A stretch of DNA of 11,160 nt from Atopobiaceae bacterium (lineage in GTDB: Bacteria > Actinomycetota > Coriobacteriia > Coriobacteriales > Atopobiaceae), in assembly GCA_017460265.1 (NCBI GenBank), contig JAFUBJ010000451.1, positions 1 through 11,160 of the forward strand, in the 5' to 3' direction. Position 1 is the stretch's first letter; each line of letters starts with the position of its first letter. The translations under genes and the position numbers were made by a program. Below are positions 6,575-11,160 of the stretch, in pieces. The notes below the pieces were generated by a model. That model saw only the letters and a list, made by a program, of their open reading frames with translations. It ran no database searches and had not been told where the DNA came from.

Positions 6575-7852
6575 ATGGCCAAGACCGATCTGACGAAGGC
6601 CGAGAAGAGCTGGATCCTCTACGACGTGGGCAACTCCGCGTTCACCATGCTGGCTTGCTCGCTGATTCCCATCTGGTTCAAGGACCTTGCCATCGGCACC
6701 GCGCCAGGCCAGATCTCCGGAGACCAGGCCACGGCGTACTACTCCATTGCCATCTCGGTCGTCACGGTCATCGTGGCGGTGCTCGGTCCCATCTGTGGCG
6801 TCCTCTCCGACCACAAGGACAGGAAGAAGCCCTTCTTCACCACCGCGGTCGCCTTGGGCGTCATAGGCTGCATCGCCAACGGCTTTGCCACCAACTGGGT
6901 CGCCTTCATCGTGATCTACGTGTTTGCAAGGATCTTCTACCAGATGTCGCTCGTCATCTACGACTCCATGCTCAACGACGTCACCACCGAGGAACGCATG
7001 GACGAGGTCTCCTCCTACGGCTATGCCTGGGGCTACATTGGTTCGTGCGTCCCGTTCATCGTCGCCATGGTGGCCTACATCCTCTCGGGCGGACTTTCCG
7101 AGGACCTCATGTGGTTCTCGCCCCAGGTGGGCAAGATCATTGGCTACGGCGTGACGGGCATCTGGTGGTTTGCCGTCACCGTGCCGCTGCTCAAGAACTA
7201 CAAGCAGGTCAACTATACCGAGTCCCATCACGGCGACATCGCCATGGTCTTTGGCAAGATCTTCGGCACCTTGAAGAAGATCGCGACCGAGGACAAGAAG
7301 GTCCTCTACTTCCTCCTCGCCTTCTTCCTTTACATTGACGGCGTGGGCACCATCATCGACAACTGCATCAACATCGGCACCGACCTGGGCCTTCCGACCG
7401 TCGGCCAGGTCGTCTTCCTTCTGGCCACGCAGGTGGTCGCCTTTGGCGGGTCGCTTGTGTTCGCGCGTCTCTCAAAGAAGTTCGACACCGCCACGCTGAT
7501 CCTCATCTGCATCGTGGGCTACTTCTGCGTGTGCCTGTACGCGCTCACGCTCAAGACCCTCCTGCACTTTGGCATCCTCGCCTTTGGCGTGGGTTGCTTC
7601 CAGGGCTCCATCCAGTCGCTTTCGCGTAGCTACTTCTCCAAGATCATACCGGTCGAGAACTCCGGCGAGTACTTTGGCATCTATGACATCTTCTCCAAGG
7701 GTGCGTCGTTCTTGGGCTCTGCCGTCATTGCTTGGGTCAAGCTTGCGGGTGGCACCATCAACATTGCCGTGGCGTCCCTGGCGGTCTTCTTTGCCCTGGG
7801 ATTCATCTTCTTGAAGCTTGCTGACAAGCAGCCGAGCGCGCGTACGCGCTAA
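6575..7852 (+). CDS. UMF1-family (Atg22-like) MFS transporter
   Basis: This is a 425-residue inner-membrane transporter of the major facilitator superfamily with about twelve hydrophobic segments. The N-terminal SWILYDVGNSAF matches the W-x-LYD-x-xNSA signature of the UMF1 group, which shares its fold with the yeast vacuolar effluxer Atg22. The MFS motif-A loop is GVLSDHKDRKKPF at residues 75-87. The C-terminal half has QSLSRSYFSKIIP and SGEYFGIYDIFSKGASFLG, which resembles the QxLSRS...P...E(F/Y)FGxY...GK pattern of this group. Substrate is not known; amino acids are proposed by analogy with Atg22, and that is only analogy. It is the first gene of a likely operon with the phospholipase-like gene 30 bases downstream. 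Length is normal for the family and the gene is intact. Confidence 0.9.
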   Translation: MAKTDLTKAEKSWILYDVGNSAFTMLACSLIPIWFKDLAIGTAPGQISGDQATAYYSIAISVVTVIVAVLGPICGVLSDHKDRKKPFFTTAVALGVIGCIANGFATNWVAFIVIYVFARIFYQMSLVIYDSMLNDVTTEERMDEVSSYGYAWGYIGSCVPFIVAMVAYILSGGLSEDLMWFSPQVGKIIGYGVTGIWWFAVTVPLLKNYKQVNYTESHHGDIAMVFGKIFGTLKKIATEDKKVLYFLLAFFLYIDGVGTIIDNCINIGTDLGLPTVGQVVFLLATQVVAFGGSLVFARLSKKFDTATLILICIVGYFCVCLYALTLKTLLHFGILAFGVGCFQGSIQSLSRSYFSKIIPVENSGEYFGIYDIFSKGASFLGSAVIAWVKLAGGTINIAVASLAVFFALGFIFLKLADKQPSARTR

Positions 7853-7882
7853 GGCCAATCGCAACGGTAAAGGAGGGGCAGC

Positions 7883-8857
7883 ATGCCTGCCGTACTGACA
7901 CATGACTTCTTTGGACGCGACGCCTATGACGGCGTTGCCTCCTTGCTGGGCTTTTCGGGAGACGACCAGCGTGACGCGTTCCTGCTGGGCAACCAGGGAC
8001 CCGACCCGCTCTTCTACCTGCGCGTGGAACCGTGGGTCGACAAGCGCAACAGCGTGGGCGGGCTCATGCACGACGCGCGCCCCGCGCACCTCCTGTGTGC
8101 CTTCCACGACGCTCTTGACATGCTGGGCGAACAAGACCGCCCCATCGGAGAGGCGTATGTGGCCGGTTTCTGCTGCCACTACCTGCTTGACTCCACGATG
8201 CACCCGCTCGTGTTCTTCTATGAGCACGGCATCTGCGACGCGGGTATTGCGGGGCTTGACCGCAGCGACGGGGGAGATGTCCACGCCGAGATCGAGCGCG
8301 ATTACGACGAAATGGTGCTCTTTTCCAAGACGGGCAAGACCATCTCTGACTACCGTACCTACCGCGAGGTGCTGAGGGGCTCTGCCGAGGTGCTTGCCGC
8401 CATCGACAAGCTCTACTTCTATGCGTGCCTATGGACGTACTCAACCACCATCGACCTTGACACCTTCACCAAGGCGGTCTATGGCTTCAGGGTCATGCAG
8501 CGCGTGTTCTGGTCGCCGAAGGGCGCGGGCCATAAGGTGCTCGGCACGGTTGAGCGCACCTTTGGCGGCAAGCAGTATTCATTCTACTGCGCCATGGCGC
8601 ATCGCAACCGTGCGGAGGCCTTCTCTGACTTTGACAACCGCGCGCACCTGCCCTGGGAAAACCCCTTTACGGGCGTGACGTCCACGGAGAGCTTCTGGGA
8701 CCTGTATGAGGAGGCGCAGAGCAAGGTCTTTGACGCCGAGCGCGCGCTCCTCTCACGGGACTTTGACCTGGCCGCGGCCGAGAGGCTGACGGGCGGGCTG
8801 AACTTCTCGGGCAAGCCGGTGAGCGAGGATGACCCCTTCGAGCTTCCGGGAAGGTAA
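7883..8857 (+). CDS. Zinc-dependent phospholipase C family protein
   Basis: This encodes 324 residues resembling the cytoplasmic zinc-dependent phospholipase C-like proteins common in Clostridia and Coriobacteria. Likely metal ligands follow the family pattern: His7 (LTHDFFG), Asp41 (GNQGPDPLFY), His63 (GGLMHD), His99 and Asp103 (CCHYLLD) and His107. The C-terminal 200 residues are mainly helical and less conserved. There is no signal peptide or membrane helix, unlike secreted clostridial alpha-toxin-type enzymes. Phospholipid hydrolysis is therefore a family-based prediction, and the real substrate may be another phosphodiester or phosphomonoester. The start is well supported by AAAGGAGG at 7869-7876, 6 bases before ATG. 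The gene sits between the transporter and vsr, and its stop overlaps the ribosome binding site of vsr. Confidence 0.8.
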   Translation: MPAVLTHDFFGRDAYDGVASLLGFSGDDQRDAFLLGNQGPDPLFYLRVEPWVDKRNSVGGLMHDARPAHLLCAFHDALDMLGEQDRPIGEAYVAGFCCHYLLDSTMHPLVFFYEHGICDAGIAGLDRSDGGDVHAEIERDYDEMVLFSKTGKTISDYRTYREVLRGSAEVLAAIDKLYFYACLWTYSTTIDLDTFTKAVYGFRVMQRVFWSPKGAGHKVLGTVERTFGGKQYSFYCAMAHRNRAEAFSDFDNRAHLPWENPFTGVTSTESFWDLYEEAQSKVFDAERALLSRDFDLAAAERLTGGLNFSGKPVSEDDPFELPGR

Positions 8858-8866
8858 GGGAGCCTG

Positions 8867-9370
8867 ATGGACCGCGCGCTTGCCACGCGGCACGTGATGC
8901 AAGCCAACAAGAGCAAGGACACGGGGCCTGAGCTCGCGGTGCGCGCTGCGTTGCGCGAGGCGGGGCTGCCGGGGTACCGGCTGCATTGGAAGAAGGCGAG
9001 CGGACGGCCCGACGTCTGCTATCCCGGGAGGCACGTCGCCATCTTCGTGAACGGATGCTACTGGCATCGCTGCCCGTGGTGCTCGCTTCCTGCTCCCAAG
9101 AGCAACGTGGCGTTTTGGGAGCAGAAGTTCGCCCGCAACCGGGCGCGCGACCAGCGAAACTATGACGAGCTGGTACGCGACGGCTGGAAGGTGCTCGTGG
9201 CTTGGGAGTGCCGGCTCAAGCGAGGGCGTTTCGATTCGACCATGGAGAAGGTCGTGGAGGAAGTCGTCCGCTCCGATAGCCATCAGGAAGGGTCCCTCAT
9301 TGAGGTGGGTGCCCCTCCAGGCTGGCGCGTGCGTGTGGCTCGAAGTCGCATCACTAGACGTCGCCATTAG
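8867..9370 (+). CDS. vsr: Vsr-type very short patch repair (T:G mismatch) endonuclease
   Basis: This encodes 167 residues, close to E. coli Vsr (about 156). Vsr nicks DNA at T:G mismatches left by deamination of 5-methylcytosine, starting very short patch repair. Visible family features are TGPE with Glu22, GRPDV with Asp49 (equivalent to catalytic Asp51), NGCYWH with His67 (equivalent to His69), Asp95 (equivalent to Asp97), and Cys69/Cys72/Cys115 in the structural zinc region. GWKVLVAWEC near 106-115 is also typical. The position of E. coli His64 appears to be Asn62. About 25 C-terminal residues after the catalytic core are Arg-rich and not typical. The ribosome binding site AAGGGAG (8856-8862) overlaps the preceding stop, suggesting coupled translation. 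No cytosine methyltransferase gene lies next to it in this window. Confidence 0.88.
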   Translation: MDRALATRHVMQANKSKDTGPELAVRAALREAGLPGYRLHWKKASGRPDVCYPGRHVAIFVNGCYWHRCPWCSLPAPKSNVAFWEQKFARNRARDQRNYDELVRDGWKVLVAWECRLKRGRFDSTMEKVVEEVVRSDSHQEGSLIEVGAPPGWRVRVARSRITRRRH

Positions 9371-9380
9371 GCGGTGGGCG

Positions 9381-9445
9381 GTGCGTCTCGGGGGCTACCC
9401 CCTGGGCACTCGGGGTGCGCCCCGGGGGGAGCCCCCGAGACGCAC
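9381..9445. repeat. Long GC-rich inverted repeat between vsr and the metallophosphatase gene
   Basis: A perfect 16-base arm (GTGCGTCTCGGGGGCT, 9381-9396) pairs with 9430-9445. Inside it, CCCCC at 9398-9402 pairs with GGGGG at 9424-9428, and GCAC at 9406-9409 can pair with GTGC at 9415-9418, leaving a loop of about five bases. In total about 25 or more base pairs can form with few interruptions. It starts 11 bases after the vsr stop and ends 50 bases before the next start. There is no T-run on either side, so it may be a non-canonical terminator, a REP-like palindrome or a small mobile repeat. Confidence 0.8.
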
Positions 9446-9494
9446 GCACTGGTATGCGCTATGATGCTCAAAACTCCGAAGGAAGGGAGGCAGG

Positions 9495-10295
9495 ATGGCA
9501 ACCTATGTGTTCTCGGACGTGCATGGCCACGTGGCGCCGCTTGCGCGGCTCCTGTCGTCTGTGTCGCCTTCCGATGACGATGCGATCTTCATGCTGGGCG
9601 ACATGATCGACCGCGGGCCAGACCCCGTGGGCGTCATGTTGCTGTGCCGCGATCTTCCGGGATGCACGGTCCTTCGCGGCAACCACGAGGACCTCATGCT
9701 CTCCTTCTTTGACAATCCGCACGGCGACCTTGAGAAGGTCAACTGGGTCATCAATGGCGGCGGGACGACGGCGGAGGGTCTTGCCGGGATGTCGGGGAGC
9801 CGTGCCTTGGACTTGCTTGACTGGGTGGGGTCGCTTCCGCTTTGGGCGCAGACGCAGGTGGGGGAGAGGCGCTACCTCATGGCCCACGCCGGGATTCGCC
9901 CGACGGGCCTAAGTGGCTTGGGAGACTGCACCGAGGAAGAGATCGAGCTGATCATGGCGGCACAGCAGCCTGAGGACCTGATCTGGATCCGCGAGGAGTT
10001 CTGGGAGCACCCGACGGGCCTGGTTGACGAGGAGGGTCGCGGCCCCATCGTGATCGCCGGCCACACGCCAACGCCTTACCTGCTCAACCTTGCGGTCGAG
10101 ACGGACCGGCCCGTCTATGACGAGAACGGTCGTGCCCAGATGGTGCGCCTGGGCGCCTGCCCAAAGACGGGCGGCGTTGCCGACCGCTGGGACATTGACA
10201 GCTGTGCTGCGTCGGGATACGGACGCGGGCAGGTGCTGCTTCTGCGCCTTGACGATGGCGAGGAGTTCTACGAGCCGGTGGGCGAGGGGGAGTAG
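9495..10295 (+). CDS. PPP-family metallophosphatase (calcineurin-like phosphoesterase)
   Basis: This encodes 266 residues with the full set of PPP-family metal-binding motifs: SDVHGH (Asp8, His10), GDMIDRGP (Asp36, Asp39, Arg40), RGNHE (Asn63, His64), MAHAG (His131) and AGHTPT (His190). A two-metal phosphoesterase is therefore well supported. It is cytoplasmic, with no signal peptide or helix. The nearest known groups are bacterial serine/threonine phosphatases of the PrpA type and ApaH-like diadenosine tetraphosphatases; sequence alone does not separate them here. The C-terminus (IDSCAASGYGRGQVLLLRL) matches the closing strand of this fold. GGGAGG at 9485-9490 supports the start. It follows a long hairpin, so it is probably transcribed apart from vsr, and it ends tail to tail with the next gene. 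Confidence 0.88.
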   Translation: MATYVFSDVHGHVAPLARLLSSVSPSDDDAIFMLGDMIDRGPDPVGVMLLCRDLPGCTVLRGNHEDLMLSFFDNPHGDLEKVNWVINGGGTTAEGLAGMSGSRALDLLDWVGSLPLWAQTQVGERRYLMAHAGIRPTGLSGLGDCTEEEIELIMAAQQPEDLIWIREEFWEHPTGLVDEEGRGPIVIAGHTPTPYLLNLAVETDRPVYDENGRAQMVRLGACPKTGGVADRWDIDSCAASGYGRGQVLLLRLDDGEEFYEPVGEGE

Positions 10296-10301
10296 CGCCT
10301 C

Positions 10302-10955
10302 CTAGCGGGTAGCGGGTCCCTTGTCAAAGACGCGCACCTGCGTGGGCAGGCCCGGCTTTTCCAGCGAGGAGAGGTCTGCCACAAAGAGGTCCTTGCAGGT
10401 AAAGATGCCGTCTGCGTACTCGTAGACGTAGGTCAGGCAGTTGGCAAAGATGAACGTGTCCAGCTTTGAGTAGGCGGACCACCTCTGGTAGAACTGCGTG
10501 GCAATGCCTCCGTGGCTGCAGCAGAGGATGCTTTCGCCATCGTGGCGCTCGGCCAGATCGGCGAGGGTGTTTTGCAGGCGCAACGTCGCCTCGTCAAAGT
10601 CCTCGCCGCCAAACTGCACGTAGAAATGGTTGAAGTCGCCCTCGTGGTTCTCGAGGAACTGGTCCTTGCCCTCATAGGCGCCAAAGTTGAGCTCTTTGAG
10701 GCCCTTCAGGCGTTCGTAGGGCATGGGGGCGCCGTATGCGGCCTGGGTGACGAGCTCGAGCGTGTCGCAGCAGCGCTCGGACGTGGAGCTGAAGGCGTGA
10801 TCGATCTTGATGCCGCGGCGCGCGTAGTCAAGGCCCGTGAGGCGGCACTGCTCGATGCCGCGCTCGGTGAGCGGGGAGTCGCACCATCCCTGGGTCTTGC
10901 CCTGCACGTTGAAGAGCGTCTCGGCATGGCGAAGCAGGTAGATGGTGGTGGACAT
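10302..10955 (-). CDS. Histidine phosphatase family protein (phosphoglycerate mutase-like)
   Basis: This encodes 217 residues of the histidine phosphatase superfamily. The N-terminal LLRHAET holds the phosphorylated histidine (His10) next to Arg9, followed by SPLTERG. The remaining active-site residues are Arg61 (SSTSERC), Glu88 (LKELNFGAYEG) and His148 (CCSHGG). It is a soluble cytoplasmic enzyme that removes phosphate from small molecules, or possibly proteins, through a phosphohistidine intermediate. The family covers cofactor-dependent mutases, CobC and broad-specificity phosphatases, and the exact substrate cannot be read from sequence. AAAGGAG (plus-strand positions 10963-10969) lies 7 bases before ATG, with a TATAAT box further up. 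Its TAG stop is 6 bases from the TAG of the convergent metallophosphatase gene. Confidence 0.9.
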   Translation of the reverse strand: MSTTIYLLRHAETLFNVQGKTQGWCDSPLTERGIEQCRLTGLDYARRGIKIDHAFSSTSERCCDTLELVTQAAYGAPMPYERLKGLKELNFGAYEGKDQFLENHEGDFNHFYVQFGGEDFDEATLRLQNTLADLAERHDGESILCCSHGGIATQFYQRWSAYSKLDTFIFANCLTYVYEYADGIFTCKDLFVADLSSLEKPGLPTQVRVFDKGPATR

Positions 10956-11005
10956 AAGGTCGCTCCTTTGTGGCTATGGGGTCATGCGAGGGACATAACT
11001 TTTTC

Positions 11006-11011
11006 ATTATA
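11006..11011 (-). promoter_or_regulatory. TATAAT -10 box upstream of the histidine phosphatase gene
   Basis: On the - strand, TATAAT reads from 11011 to 11006, about 50 bases before the ATG. It sits in an AT-rich patch that stands out from the surrounding GC-rich DNA. No clear TTGACA-like -35 is seen at normal spacing, so an activator or a degenerate -35 is possible. Confidence 0.55.
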
Positions 11012-11081
11012 CGGCTTGTCTTGCGACCGCGTCGGGACGGCCGGACGGGGGTCGGCATTGCGTTGATGTTGGCGGACCATC

Positions 11082-11160
11082 CTAGATCAGGTCCAAGGCG
11101 GCCTCGTAGCGTATGTCGGCACGCATGCCCCCGACGGAGGCCACGAGGGGGTACTCCCAT
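11082..11160 (-). CDS. C-terminal end of an unidentified protein (partial, runs off the right edge)
   Basis: Reading the - strand from 11159 gives 25 codons and then TAG (11084-11082). The peptide begins WEYPLVASVGG and ends RADIRYEAALDLI. All but two codons end in G or C, matching the codon habit of the neighbours, while the overlapping frame that starts with ATG at 11160 gives an implausible Arg/Gly/Pro-rich peptide. I do not recognise the family. It would lie upstream of the histidine phosphatase on the same strand, separated by about 126 bases that contain the TATAAT box. Confidence 0.55.
   Translation of the reverse strand, partial: WEYPLVASVGGMRADIRYEAALDLI

Noticed and set aside
10512..11066. 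184-codon open frame on the + strand over the histidine phosphatase gene
   Set aside because: The - strand frame has all catalytic motifs, a ribosome binding site and a TATAAT box. The + frame is Ala/Leu/Val-rich shadow sequence.
10828..11160. 110-codon - strand frame beginning ATG 11160
   Set aside because: It overlaps the histidine phosphatase start and leader and has an Arg/Gly/Pro-rich composition. The neighbouring frame at 11082-11160 is more natural.

Overview
This window is high-GC bacterial DNA with dense genes and a strong preference for G or C at third codon positions. The gene set fits a Gram-positive, probably a Coriobacteriia-type actinobacterium (Olsenella/Atopobium/Collinsella relatives). 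It includes a Tat-exported protein with an LPxT-like wall-anchor tail, a coiled-coil FtsX-type permease, a UMF1-family transporter and a Vsr-type endonuclease. The taxon is an inference from content and composition; no rRNA or marker gene is present.

Left part (1-6420, + strand): two large envelope genes, each split by one in-frame TAG. The first is an FtsX-like ABC permease with a very long extracytoplasmic coiled coil. It enters from the left edge, is stopped at 195-197, and reads open again to 2813. The second is a Tat-signal surface protein starting at 2953. It stops at 4072-4074 but continues in the same frame to 6420, where it ends in an LPKTDD motif, a hydrophobic helix and a short acidic tail. 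The N-terminal half has the export signal and no anchor; the C-terminal half has the anchor and no export signal, so they are best read as one broken gene of about 1,155 codons.

Middle part (6421-9370, + strand): after a hairpin-rich intergenic region comes a probable operon. It holds a UMF1/Atg22-like major facilitator transporter, a zinc-dependent phospholipase C-like protein 30 bases downstream, and a Vsr-type mismatch endonuclease 9 bases further on, each with a good ribosome binding site.

Right part (9371-11160): a long GC-rich hairpin lies between vsr and a PPP-family metallophosphatase (+). The metallophosphatase is tail to tail with a histidine phosphatase on the - strand, with only 6 bases between their stop codons. 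The histidine phosphatase has a clear leader with a TATAAT box. The last 79 bases hold the C-terminal end of another - strand gene.

The main point of interest is the pair of in-frame amber codons in neighbouring envelope genes. Three intact genes (vsr, metallophosphatase, histidine phosphatase) and the partial right-edge gene end normally at TAG, so genome-wide reassignment of TAG looks unlikely. Recent nonsense mutations, sequence error or limited readthrough remain possible. No CRISPR array, tRNA, rRNA, insertion sequence or phage gene was seen.
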